NCBI RefSeq assembly: GCF_000969605.1
Contig: NZ_JZUE01000012.1
Span: forward strand, 1-64,000
Direction of reading: 5' to 3'
Source of the DNA: Aquincola tertiaricarbonis
GTDB taxonomy: Bacteria; Pseudomonadota; Gammaproteobacteria; Burkholderiales; Burkholderiaceae_C
DNA: 64,000 nt
The notes under the pieces were generated by a model that saw nothing but the letters and a program-made list of their open reading frames with translations, did not search any database and was not told the DNA's origin. Shown piece by piece: positions 23,067 to 30,735 of this stretch. The first letter of the stretch is position 1, and each line of letters begins with the position of its first letter. A program made the position numbers and the translations under genes.

Positions 23067-25157
23067 CTACCCCAACGACCCCACCACATTCACCTCCCGC
23101 TGCTCCGGAATCTCGTTGTACGAGAGCACGTGCAGCCCCGGCGCGAAGAGGCGGGCGTAGCGCGCCAGTAGCGGGCGCACTTGGGGCATCACCAGCAGCA
23201 TCGGCGTGGCGGCCTGTTGCTTCATCTGGTCGCGGGCGATCGGCATGTGGGTCTGCAGCTGGCCCAGCAGCTTGGGGTCCACCGGATAGTTGTCGAGCGC
23301 CACCTTGGCGCCGCCGGCGCGGGCCTGGTTGAGCGCGCCCAGCAGCAGGTTCTCCAGCTCGCCACTCAGGTTGAACGCATTCATCGGCGCGCTGGGGCCG
23401 ACCAGGCCGGTGACGATCTGCCGGCGCAGCGTGCAGCGCACCTCGGCGGCCAGCAGGATGGGATCCTTCGTCGTCTCCGCGTTCTCCAGCAGCGTGGTGG
23501 CGATGGGCACGATGTCCTTCAGGCTCACGCCCTCGGCCAGCAGCACCCGGAACACCTTCAGCAGCTGGCTGTGGTTCAGCGCCTTCTCCAGCGCCGCGGC
23601 CAGCTTGGGCGCCTGGGCGGCCAGCCGCTCCATCAGCGCGGGCACGTCCTCGTGGCGGATGATCTCGGGCAGGTGGTCGCGCACCAGCTTGGCCACATGG
23701 GTGGCCACCACGCTGGCCGGGTCCACCACCTGGTAGCCCATGCCCAGCGCATGCGCCTTGTCGTCGGGCACGATCCAGGTCACCGGCAGGCCGTAGGCCG
23801 GGTCGATGCCGGGCGCGCCGTTCACCTCGCCGAACACCTGCGGCCCCGGGATGGCCATCAGCCGGTCGGCATGCACCTCGGCCTGCGCGATGGGCGTGCC
23901 GCTGAGCAGCACGCTGTACTGCGAAGGCTTGAGCGACAGGTCGTCGCGCAGCCCCAGCGGCGGCAGCAGCAGGCCCAGGCTTTCGCTCAGCGTCTGGCGC
24001 ACGCCCTTCAGCCGCTTGGCCAGCGGCGCGCCCTGGCCCTGGTCGATCAGGCCCACCAGCTTGTAGCCCACCGCGATGGCCAGCGGCTCCACGAAGGGCA
24101 GCGCCTGCCAGTCGATCTCGGCATGACGCTCGGCCACCAGCGCCTGCTGGATGGCGGTGGTGTCGGCCGGCTTGGGCTTGTCGATGAGCTTCGACAGCCG
24201 CCAGGCCGCATAACCCAGCGCCGCCGCGAACGACAGGAACGGCAGCCACGGCATGCCCGGGATGATGGCCAGCAGCACCATCACGCCGGCCGCGCTGGAC
24301 AGCACGGCGGGCGAGGCCAGCAGCTGCGAGGCCACCTGCTGCTCCATGTCGCCGCTGTCGCTGATGCGGGTGACGATGATGGCCGCGGCGGCCGACAGCA
24401 GCAGCGCCGGGATCTGCGACACCAGGCCGTCGCCAATGGTCAGCAGCGCGTATTGCTTGAAGGCATCGCCGAACGACAGGTCGTACATCAACGCGCCGAT
24501 GGCCACGCCACCGATCATGTTGATGATCAGGATCAGGATGCTGGCGATGGCGTCGCCGCGCACGAACTTGCTGGCGCCATCCATCGCGCCGTAGAAGTCG
24601 GCCTCCATCGCCACCTCGCGGCGGCGTTCCTGGGCCTTCTCCTGGTTGATGACGCCGGCGTTCAGGTCGGCGTCGATGGCCATCTGCTTGCCGGGCAGCG
24701 CATCCAGCGTGAAGCGGGCCGAGACCTCGGAGATGCGCTCCGCGCCCTTCGTGACGACCACGAAGTTCACGATCATCAGGATGATGAACACCACCAGGCC
24801 GACGACGAAGTTGCCGCCGATCACCACGTTGCCGAAGGACTCGATCACCTGGCCGGCGGCATGCGTGCCCTCGTGGCCGTGCAGCAGCACCACCCGGGTG
24901 GACGCCACGTTGAGCGCCAGCCGCATCAGCGTGGTGGTGAGGATGATGGTCGGGAAGACGCTGAAGTCCAGCGGCCGCTTGGCCGCCACGCTCACCAGGA
25001 TGACGATCAGCGCCAGCACGATGTTGAACGTGAACAGCACGTCCAGCACGATGGGCGACAGCGGCAGGATGATCATGGCCAGCAAGGCCATGAGGAACAG
25101 CGGCGTGGCGATCTTGTGGCGGCGCATCTCGGCCACCATGCGGTTCAGGTAGTTCAT
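23067..25157 (-). CDS. flhA: Flagellar export gate protein FlhA (lateral type)
   Basis: A 696-residue export-gate protein. The first half has about eight membrane helices, with DFSVFPTIILTTTLMRLALNVASTRVVL (split as DFSVFPTIILTTTLMRL and ALNVASTRVVL) and the FHIPEP-region KGAERISEVSARFTLDALPGKQM. The C-terminal cytoplasmic domain from about residue 330 forms the ring that receives export substrates. It is the last gene of the fliM-N-P-Q-R-flhB-flhA unit and overlaps flhB by 4 bp (ATGA). The neighbouring set is that of laf/Flag-2 systems, where the gene is called lfhA. Confidence 0.95.
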   Translation of the reverse strand: MNYLNRMVAEMRRHKIATPLFLMALLAMIILPLSPIVLDVLFTFNIVLALIVILVSVAAKRPLDFSVFPTIILTTTLMRLALNVASTRVVLLHGHEGTHAAGQVIESFGNVVIGGNFVVGLVVFIILMIVNFVVVTKGAERISEVSARFTLDALPGKQMAIDADLNAGVINQEKAQERRREVAMEADFYGAMDGASKFVRGDAIASILILIINMIGGVAIGALMYDLSFGDAFKQYALLTIGDGLVSQIPALLLSAAAAIIVTRISDSGDMEQQVASQLLASPAVLSSAAGVMVLLAIIPGMPWLPFLSFAAALGYAAWRLSKLIDKPKPADTTAIQQALVAERHAEIDWQALPFVEPLAIAVGYKLVGLIDQGQGAPLAKRLKGVRQTLSESLGLLLPPLGLRDDLSLKPSQYSVLLSGTPIAQAEVHADRLMAIPGPQVFGEVNGAPGIDPAYGLPVTWIVPDDKAHALGMGYQVVDPASVVATHVAKLVRDHLPEIIRHEDVPALMERLAAQAPKLAAALEKALNHSQLLKVFRVLLAEGVSLKDIVPIATTLLENAETTKDPILLAAEVRCTLRRQIVTGLVGPSAPMNAFNLSGELENLLLGALNQARAGGAKVALDNYPVDPKLLGQLQTHMPIARDQMKQQAATPMLLVMPQVRPLLARYARLFAPGLHVLSYNEIPEQREVNVVGSLG

Positions 25158-26290
25158 GTCTTCACCTCGCTCAGCTTGGCGGGTATCTCGAGGTCTTCGG
25201 GCAGCACCGGCGCGGCCTGGCGCGCACCGGCCTGGAAGGCGCGTATCTGCATCACGTAGCGCAGCACCAGGGCCACGGCCTTGTACAGCGGCGCCGGAAT
25301 CTGCTGGTTCACCTGGCTGGTGTTGTAGATGGCGCGCGCCAGCGGCGGCAGCGGCACCACTTCCACGCCGTGTTCACGCGCCACCTCGCGCATGTACAGG
25401 GCCATTTCGTCCACGCCCTTGGCCACCAGGAAGGGGGCCTCGGCGCGGTTCTCGTCGTACTTCAGCGCCACCGCATAGTGCTCGGGGTTGACGATCACCA
25501 CGTCGGCGGTGGGCACCGTCTCGCGCACGCTGCGGCGGGCCAGCTGCTGGCGGATCTGGCGGATGCGCTGGCGCACCTCGGGCCGGCCTTCGGCCGACTT
25601 GTGCTCTTCCTTCAGTTCCTGCTTGCTCATGCGCTGCTGCTGGGTGAAGAAGAAGGCCTGCACCGGCACGTCGATCAGCGCGAACAGCACGAACACCACC
25701 ACCATCGCCATCACGCCGTCCAGCATCAGGCCGGCGCCGTGGATCAGCGCCTGGTCGAAGGTCTGCGACTGCAGCCGCAGGTAGTCGGCGGTGGACGAGG
25801 TGCTGACATGCCACAGCACCGCGATGACCACGCCGCACTTGAGCAGCGACACCGCGAAGTCCGACCAGTGCTTGGCGCTGAACAGCCGCTTGGCGAAGGC
25901 CAGCGGACTCAGCCGGCTGCCCTTGGGCATCAGGTTCTTGGGCGTGGCCACCCAGCCGCCGGGGAACAGCGAGGCCAGCACCACCAGGAGCGGCACCGCG
26001 GCCAGCGGCAGCACCATGCGGCCGAACAGCATCGACACCTCGATGAAGAGGTTGGACCAGGCGTTGTCCAGGCTGCCGTGGCCGTCCAGCGGCAGGTACA
26101 CCATGGCGAACAGGTCGCGGAAGTCCTGCAGGTAGCCCGGCACCAGCAGCAGGAACACCTTCAGGCTCACCAGGATGCCCACCGCGGTGGCCCAGTCGCG
26201 CGAGCGCGGCACCTGGCCTTCCTGCCGGGCCTTGCGCAGCTTCTGCGGTGAGGGCTTCTCGGTCTTGTCGCCGCTGCTGTTGTCGGACAT
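25154..26290 (-). CDS. flhB: Flagellar export switch protein FlhB (NPEH variant)
   Basis: A 378-residue protein. It starts with the typical GDKTEKPSPQKLRKARQEGQ, has four membrane helices (about residues 25-215) and a cytoplasmic domain with a conserved GRPEVRQRIRQ segment. In FlhB the site N-P-T-H is self-cleaved and needed for the switch from rod/hook to filament export. Here residues 268-271 read N-P-E-H, keeping the Asn-Pro bond but with Glu in place of Thr. Downstream IAREHGVEVVPLPPLARAIY-like sequence is present (REHGVEVVPLPPLARAIY). It overlaps flhA and follows fliR at 12 bp. Confidence 0.95.
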   Translation of the reverse strand: MSDNSSGDKTEKPSPQKLRKARQEGQVPRSRDWATAVGILVSLKVFLLLVPGYLQDFRDLFAMVYLPLDGHGSLDNAWSNLFIEVSMLFGRMVLPLAAVPLLVVLASLFPGGWVATPKNLMPKGSRLSPLAFAKRLFSAKHWSDFAVSLLKCGVVIAVLWHVSTSSTADYLRLQSQTFDQALIHGAGLMLDGVMAMVVVFVLFALIDVPVQAFFFTQQQRMSKQELKEEHKSAEGRPEVRQRIRQIRQQLARRSVRETVPTADVVIVNPEHYAVALKYDENRAEAPFLVAKGVDEMALYMREVAREHGVEVVPLPPLARAIYNTSQVNQQIPAPLYKAVALVLRYVMQIRAFQAGARQAAPVLPEDLEIPAKLSEVKT

Positions 26291-26302
26291 GCGCGTGTCC
26301 CT

Positions 26303-27079
26303 TCAGCTGCCGGCGCGCAGGCCGCGGTGGATCAGGTCCAGCACCTGCTGCGTCATGCGGATGTAGTGCTCGGGCACGAAGCGCACCACCTGGGTGAGCA
26401 TGAACAGGCCGAACACGGTGACGATGGCAAAGCCCAGCGAGAACAGGTTGAGCGCCGGCGCCACGCGGTTGAGCAGGCCGGCACCGAACTGCACCACGAT
26501 GGTGGAGAACACCACTGGCAGCGCCAGCAGCAGTGCCGCCGAGAACACCCAGGCCACTGCCAGCGGCAGCGTGCGCAGCTGCAGCGTGGCCAGGCCCTCG
26601 CCCACCGGCCAGGCCTGGAAGCTGGCGCCCAGCACGCCGGTGATGACCAGGTGGCCGTCGATGGCGAAGAACACCAGGATGCACATCATGTACAGCAGGC
26701 TGGACACCACGTCGGACGACTGCCCGTTCATCGGGTCGTTCATCACCGCCATGGCCAGGCCCATCTGCGACGAGACGAGGAAGCCCAGCACCATGATGGC
26801 GCTCATCGTCAGGTGGAAGGCCAGGCCCAGCACGAATCCGATGACCGCCTGCTCCACCGTGGCCACCACGCCGTGCAGCGAGAAGGGATCGATGGCGATG
26901 GCCGGCTGGGACATCGGCATCAGCACCACCGCCAGCACCAGCGACAGCAGCACGCGCACGGTGATGGGCACCATGTTCTCGCCCAGCACCGGCGCGGCGC
27001 TCAGCATCGCCATCGCGCGGCAGAACGGCCACCAGAAGGCGCCGAGCAGGCCCAGCAGCTGGTTGAACACGGGTTCCAT
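26303..27079 (-). CDS. fliR: Flagellar export gate protein FliR
   Basis: A 258-residue protein with about six hydrophobic helices. It shows AMAMLSAAPVLGENMVPITVRVLLSL near the N-terminus (RAMAMLSAAPVLG; VPITVRVLLSL), FVLGLAFHLTMSAIMVLGFLVS in the centre, and the late FGLFMLTQVVRF region. FliR forms the export channel with FliP and FliQ in the basal body membrane. The gene lies in the usual order fliP-Q-R-flhB with short gaps. Confidence 0.95.
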   Translation of the reverse strand: MEPVFNQLLGLLGAFWWPFCRAMAMLSAAPVLGENMVPITVRVLLSLVLAVVLMPMSQPAIAIDPFSLHGVVATVEQAVIGFVLGLAFHLTMSAIMVLGFLVSSQMGLAMAVMNDPMNGQSSDVVSSLLYMMCILVFFAIDGHLVITGVLGASFQAWPVGEGLATLQLRTLPLAVAWVFSAALLLALPVVFSTIVVQFGAGLLNRVAPALNLFSLGFAIVTVFGLFMLTQVVRFVPEHYIRMTQQVLDLIHRGLRAGS

Positions 27080-27094
27080 GCGCTGCGCGGAGCG

Positions 27095-27367
27095 TCAGCC
27101 GACCAGGGTGGCCGCACGCTCGAAGATGGACACGCAGTAGTCCATCAGCCGGCCCACCATCCAGCGGCCGAGGAAGCCCACGGCCAGCATGGTGACCAGC
27201 AGCCGCGGCAGGAAGCTCAGCGTCTGTTCGTTGATCTGCGTGGCGGCCTGGAACATGGCCACCACCAGGCCCACCACCAGGCCGGGCAGCACCAGCAGCG
27301 TGACCAGCACGGTGACCAGCTGCAGCGATTCGCTCACCAGGTCGACGGCGATCTCGGGGGTGATCAT
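27095..27367 (-). CDS. fliQ: Flagellar export gate protein FliQ
   Basis: A 90-residue protein with two hydrophobic helices around a short loop (VTVLVTLLVLPGLVVGLVVAMF, then LVTMLAVGFLGRWM) and the conserved AATQINEQTLSFLPR segment between them. Length and motif are normal for FliQ, a stoichiometric part of the FliP5Q4R1 export channel. It lies between fliP and fliR with 9- and 15-bp gaps. Confidence 0.95.
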   Translation of the reverse strand: MITPEIAVDLVSESLQLVTVLVTLLVLPGLVVGLVVAMFQAATQINEQTLSFLPRLLVTMLAVGFLGRWMVGRLMDYCVSIFERAATLVG

Positions 27368-27376
27368 TTGGCAGCC

Positions 27377-28141
27377 TCAGTAAGCCTGGATGGAGGTGAC
27401 CAGCGTGTTGACGGTCAGCGTCCAGCCGTCCACCAGCACGAACAGCAGCAGCTTCATCGGCAGCGAGATGACCAGCGGCGACAGCATCATCATGCCCATG
27501 GCCATCAGCACCGACGACACCACCATGTCGATCACCAGGAAGGGGATGAACAGCATGCAACCGATCTGGAAGGCGGTCTTCAGCTCGCTGAGCACGAAGG
27601 CCGCCAGCTTGACGGTGAAGGCATGGTCCTCGGGGCGGGTGATGTTCTTCTCGCCGGCCAGGCGCGAGACCTGGGCCAGCGCGGTCTTGCTGGTCTGCGC
27701 CAGCATGAAGCGCGAGACCGGCGCATCGGCTGCCAGCAGCGCCTGCTGCAGCGTGAGCTTGTCCTGGTCGTAGGGCACGAAGGCGTCGGTCCACACCTGC
27801 TCGCCCACCGGGCGCATCACCAGCATGGTGAGGATGAGCGCGATGCCGGTGATGATGCGGTTGGGCAGGCCCTGCTGCAGTCCCAGCGCCTGTCGCAGCA
27901 GCGACAGCACGATCACGAAGCGGGTGAAGCTCGTCATCATCAGCACCAGCGAGGGCAGCAGCCCCAGCAGCGTCATGATGATGAGCACCTGCGTCTTCAC
28001 CGTGAACTCGGTGGCGACGCCGCCGGTGCTGGTGCCGAACAGCGGGATGCCCTCGGCCGCCGATGCGGGGCCGGCCACCCAGGCGAGCGACAGCAAGGCT
28101 GCGCCCGCGGCGGCTGATCGAACCGCGCGTTGCATGTTCAT
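27377..28141 (-). CDS. fliP: Flagellar export gate protein FliP
   Basis: A 254-residue protein with a cleaved-type signal peptide (ending ASA), then TQVLIIMTLLGLLPSLVLMMTSFTRFVIV, split as TQVLIIMTLLGLLPS and LVLMMTSFTRFVIV, the conserved QTSKTALAQV-like soluble loop (two-domain region with FMLAQTSKTALA), and C-terminal helices with VSSVLMAMGMMMLSPLVISLP. It forms the core of the export channel. It directly follows fliN; the fliO gene that often lies here is absent, as in known lateral systems. Two ATGs six bases apart are possible; the first is used. Confidence 0.95.
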   Translation of the reverse strand: MNMQRAVRSAAAGAALLSLAWVAGPASAAEGIPLFGTSTGGVATEFTVKTQVLIIMTLLGLLPSLVLMMTSFTRFVIVLSLLRQALGLQQGLPNRIITGIALILTMLVMRPVGEQVWTDAFVPYDQDKLTLQQALLAADAPVSRFMLAQTSKTALAQVSRLAGEKNITRPEDHAFTVKLAAFVLSELKTAFQIGCMLFIPFLVIDMVVSSVLMAMGMMMLSPLVISLPMKLLLFVLVDGWTLTVNTLVTSIQAY

Positions 28142-28149
28142 CGCGGGGA

Positions 28150-28512
28150 TCAGGTTTCCAGCGAATCGAGGTCGAGGCCGGCCAGCTCGACCACCTTGAG
28201 GCCGTACTTCTCGCCGGCCACCACCACCTCGGCGCGGCCCACCGGCGTGCCATTGACCTTGATGACCAGCGGCTCGCCGGCCAGGGTGTCCAGCGGCACC
28301 ACGCTGTCGGTCTGGATGTCCATCAGCTCCTGCAGCGAAACGCGGGCCGAACCCACCTCCAGCGTGAGCGTGACGGGGATCTTGCGCATCATCTGCGGGA
28401 TGTTGCGGCGCGGCCGGGCGGGGCTGGTGGGGGTGTTCAGGTCGGCCTCGTCCAGGCCTTCGGGCACGCCGGCCAGCAGGTCGTCGAGGGCGCTCTTGTC
28501 AGTCATGTCCAT
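28150..28512 (-). CDS. fliN: Flagellar motor switch protein FliN
   Basis: A 120-residue protein. An acidic N-terminus is followed by a SpoA/surface-presentation domain: IPVTLTLEVGSARVSLQELMDI, GSVVPLD-type segment (DSVVPLDTLAGEPLVIKVNG) and GEVVVVGEKYGL-like ending (AEVVVAGEKYGLKVVEL). FliN forms the lower C-ring with FliM. The ATG at 28512, four nt after the fliM stop, is preferred; 28506 and 28533 are alternatives, none with a clear Shine-Dalgarno. Confidence 0.93.
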   Translation of the reverse strand: MDMTDKSALDDLLAGVPEGLDEADLNTPTSPARPRRNIPQMMRKIPVTLTLEVGSARVSLQELMDIQTDSVVPLDTLAGEPLVIKVNGTPVGRAEVVVAGEKYGLKVVELAGLDLDSLET

Positions 28513-28516
28513 GGGG

Positions 28517-29380
28517 TCAGTCCACATCGGCAAAAGAGGTCAGGCACAGCTTGCCCTGGTGCTCGGCGACGGTCGCGGTGAAGAGCCGGGAGTCGTCGAT
28601 GAGCACGTCGGTGGTGCCCAGGCTGATCGGTATCACGTCGCCCACATGCAGGTCGGCCAGCTGGCCCAGCGGAATGTCCTTCTGCAGCAGCCGGGCCACC
28701 AGCGTGAGCGTCAGGCGGGTGGGCAGCGGCGCGGCCTGCTCCAGCTGCTCGCCGGCCTTGGCGCGCAGCGGCGTCAGCTGGTGCCACAGGCGGTTCATCC
28801 AGCCATCGCCGATGGCCAGGCTGATGCGGCCCTGGCTGCCGTGGCTGTGCTCCACCACCTGGGCTTCCAGCAGCCAGCAGCCGCGCGCCGGCGGCAGGCG
28901 GCCGATGGGCTTGAAGGGCAGCGGGCGCTGCGGCAGCGGCGCGCCAGGGCCGGCCTCGATGCGGCCGGCCAGCAGCTCGACGAACTGCTGGCCCAGCAGT
29001 GCGGCCAGGCGTTCCTCGGTGGCCGTCTCGCGCGGGGCCTCGGCGCCGGGCTGCTCCGCCGGCGGCGTGCGCAGGCCATAGCGGTAGGCCAGCACGCTCA
29101 TCAGCACGCCGCGGTCGATGGCGCAGGCGATCTCGCCGGCGTCTGCACCGAAGCTGAGCCAGCCGGCCTCGTGCGCCCGGGTGTCCAGCCGGCGCATCGC
29201 CACCTGGGACACCTCGAAGCGGGCGCGGTAGCGCACGTTCAGGCGCAGCCGCAGCAGCTCGGCCAGGTCCTCGCGCAGCTGCTTGCTGAACTGCGCCAGC
29301 AGGTGCACCGGGCGGCCGAGCGTGCCGGCGTCGAGCACCATGGGCGGCTCGGCGGGGCGGGTGGGAAGGGATGCGGTCAT
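28517..29380 (-). CDS. fliM: Flagellar motor switch protein FliM (no CheY-binding motif)
   Basis: A 287-residue, divergent FliM. The middle CheC-like domain (about residues 20-200) contains LLAQFSKQLREDLAELLRLRLN, split as LLAQFSKQLR and EDLAELLRLRLN, and the C-terminal SpoA domain has DIPLGQLADLHVGDVIPI and FTATVAEHQGKLCL. The N-terminus (MTASLPTRPAEPPM) lacks the EIDALL segment with which FliM normally binds phosphorylated CheY, so switching by chemotaxis is unlikely. It is shorter than typical FliM (about 330 residues). First gene of the minus-strand flagellar unit, with a TAGAAT -10-like hexamer about 31 nt upstream (29411-29416). Confidence 0.85.
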   Translation of the reverse strand: MTASLPTRPAEPPMVLDAGTLGRPVHLLAQFSKQLREDLAELLRLRLNVRYRARFEVSQVAMRRLDTRAHEAGWLSFGADAGEIACAIDRGVLMSVLAYRYGLRTPPAEQPGAEAPRETATEERLAALLGQQFVELLAGRIEAGPGAPLPQRPLPFKPIGRLPPARGCWLLEAQVVEHSHGSQGRISLAIGDGWMNRLWHQLTPLRAKAGEQLEQAAPLPTRLTLTLVARLLQKDIPLGQLADLHVGDVIPISLGTTDVLIDDSRLFTATVAEHQGKLCLTSFADVD

Positions 29381-29588
29381 GGGCGCTGGCAGGGGCGGGT
29401 TGTCCGTTTCATTCTAGGAATCGGGCCCCGCCGCAAACGCCGGATATGCCGGGGAAAAGCAGCCGACACCGCTGCAATGCAGGCTGCCATCCAAATCCCG
29501 CCGGCTTGGTTCTCCAATATGCGCGCGCTCCACGCACATTGATGACGGCAATATGTCAGCGGCCGTGCGCCAGGCGGCGGCCGATGCA

Positions 29589-29616
29589 GTGCATTCATGC
29601 ACACGTTGCAGCGCAA
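29589..29616. repeat. Paired small inverted repeats upstream of the riboswitch
   Basis: GTGCAT TC ATGCAC (29589-29602) and GTTGC AGC GCAAC (29604-29616) lie side by side, about 35 bp before the riboswitch and about 210 bp before fliM on the other strand. They may be operator sites for the divergent flagellar promoters. No binding protein can be named. Confidence 0.35.
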
Positions 29617-29646
29617 CATGGCTGGCAGCGGTTGCGCGCCGGCGGG

Positions 29647-29759
29647 GGCGGCCCCTAGCATCGGCCGCAACTCAGGGCACACCCGTACGAAAGTCGGGGT
29701 CGCAAAGCTTCCGGTCTACCACCTGGCGCATCGCGCCGGGCCATGACAGCGGGGCCGCC
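29647..29759 (+). promoter_or_regulatory. GEMM-I (class I) cyclic-di-GMP riboswitch candidate
   Basis: The RNA shows the GEMM-I landmarks in the correct order: CAGGGCACACCC, a GAAA tetraloop (29689-29692) capping a paired ACCCG..CGGGGT arm, CGCAAAGC (29701-29708), CCGGTCTACC (29711-29720), a second hairpin CCTGGCGC / GCGCCGGG (29722-29740), and the tetraloop-receptor side CCATGACAGCGGGGC (29741-29755). The outer ends are complementary: GGCGGCCCC (29647-29655) with GGGGCCGCC (29751-29759). It departs from consensus at one base before CGCAAAG (T for A). It points to fliE, 570 nt away; no clear terminator or sequestered ribosome site is visible as expression platform. Confidence 0.75.
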
Positions 29760-30328
29760 AGACGGGACCTGCCACGCCATCGGCGCGTGGTGCCTTCCGA
29801 GTGCCGCATGCGCGGCGCCGCGAGGCGACCCGGCTGTCCGGAACGTGCGCCGCACGGGCCGGAGACCTGCTTTCGTGCGCGGCTTGCGCTGGGTGCCCGC
29901 CCACTCCCACCACGCCGCCATGCCCGCCTGCCCACCGCCTGACTGCGCCGCCCGCCCCGGCCGCCGCATGCCCGACCTAAGCGCGCAAAAGCCGGGTGGT
30001 TCGGTGCCTTCTCGGGTTTGCCCCAATCGGGGGGCCTGCGTAACATTTGGGCTCGACAACGCTTCAAATTCCCTTGCGCACTTCCGCCCGAAAATCCCCT
30101 CTGCCCATTGCCATGAAACCGACTGCGAGTATCGAAATACCCCGTTGGATATCGGCGGCGGGCCGGCAGGCGAATATCGGCCACACCGGCGCGGCGGTGG
30201 CATCCGCCTCAAGTCGGCCGGGCGGCTGTCGATAGCGCAAAGGAAGTCACACCCTATCCCCGAAGTACAGCACGCCGCTTGCGGCGAGTTGCGCTGCTGC
30301 ATGGCCTGACGCCAAGGAACCCTCCCCG

Positions 30329-30685
30329 ATGTCTTCTGCACTGCTCTCGATCCAGGCGGACCTGGCCCGCATCGCCGGCGACGTCGAGCGGCTGGCGCCG
30401 GCCGCCCCCGTCCAGCCCGCCGCGCCGGTGGACGACGGATTCGATGCCGCGTCCTCATCACAAGGCGACGGTTTCGTGGCCGGCTTTAAGCAGGTGCTGC
30501 AGGCCGTGGACGAACGCGACAAGGCCGCCTCGGCCCAGGTGGCCGACGTGGACGCCGGCCGCAGCGACGACCTGGTGGGTGCCATGCTGGCCAGCCAGCA
30601 GGCGAGCCTGTCGTTCTCGATGCTCATGCAGGTGCGCAACAAGGTGGTCGGCGCCTTCGACGAGCTGATCAAGCTGCAGCTGTAG
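30329..30685 (+). CDS. fliE: Flagellar hook-basal body protein FliE
   Basis: A 118-residue protein with the FliE pattern: FVAGFKQVLQAVDERDKAASAQVADVDAG (split as FVAGFKQVLQAVDER and DKAASAQVADVDAG), DDLVGAMLASQQASLSFSML, QVRNKVVGAFDELIKLQL at the end. FliE joins the MS-ring to the rod. It is the first gene of the plus-strand flagellar operon downstream of the riboswitch candidate. The ATG at 30329 has CCAAGGAACCC upstream as a modest ribosome site. Confidence 0.92.
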   Translation: MSSALLSIQADLARIAGDVERLAPAAPVQPAAPVDDGFDAASSSQGDGFVAGFKQVLQAVDERDKAASAQVADVDAGRSDDLVGAMLASQQASLSFSMLMQVRNKVVGAFDELIKLQL

Positions 30686-30735
30686 CCGCCGATGGCCCCC
30701 GCCGCCGCTGACCGCACCCTCACCGCCCGCACCCC

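Larger units (their letters stand above)
29381..30328. other. Non-coding 948-bp spacer between fliM and fliE
   Basis: No convincing gene: the open frames here are Arg/Cys/Pro-rich and lack a ribosome site. In order from the left it holds a -10-like TAGAAT for fliM (29411-29416), two small inverted repeats (29589-29616), a c-di-GMP riboswitch match (29647-29759) on plus, a hairpin CCACGC / GCGTGG just behind it, an AT-richer stretch at about 30040-30130, and a small CGCCGC TT GCGGCG hairpin (30273-30286) near fliE. In laf/Flag-2 loci of other proteobacteria this position is occupied by the regulator gene lafK; I see no remnant of it. Confidence 0.7.

Noticed and set aside
23181-25259. Long plus-strand open frames opposite flhA, and similar long frames opposite nuo and flagellar genes
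   Set aside because: They are His/Gln/Arg-rich reverse-strand shadows of conserved genes, an effect of the high GC content.
29965-30035. Second GEMM-like riboswitch (GCGCAAAAGCCGGGTGG)
   Set aside because: It resembles CGCAAAGCC-CGGG superficially, but there is an extra A, no GAAA-capped hairpin before it and no receptor hairpin after it.
30045-30065. Sigma-54-like GG-N10-GC upstream of fliE
   Set aside because: Only the invariant GG and GC match; the flanking bases (TGGGCTC, ACGCT) are poor, so chance is likely.
30050-30105. Sigma-28 promoter before fliE
   Set aside because: A GCCCGAAA-like element is present, but the spacing to the nearest AAA motif is 16-17 bases instead of 15 and the match is weak.
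29743-30309. A 188-codon open frame in the fliM-fliE spacer
   Set aside because: Rich in Cys, Arg and Pro, overlaps the riboswitch, has no ribosome site and no recognisable domain; regarded as non-coding.
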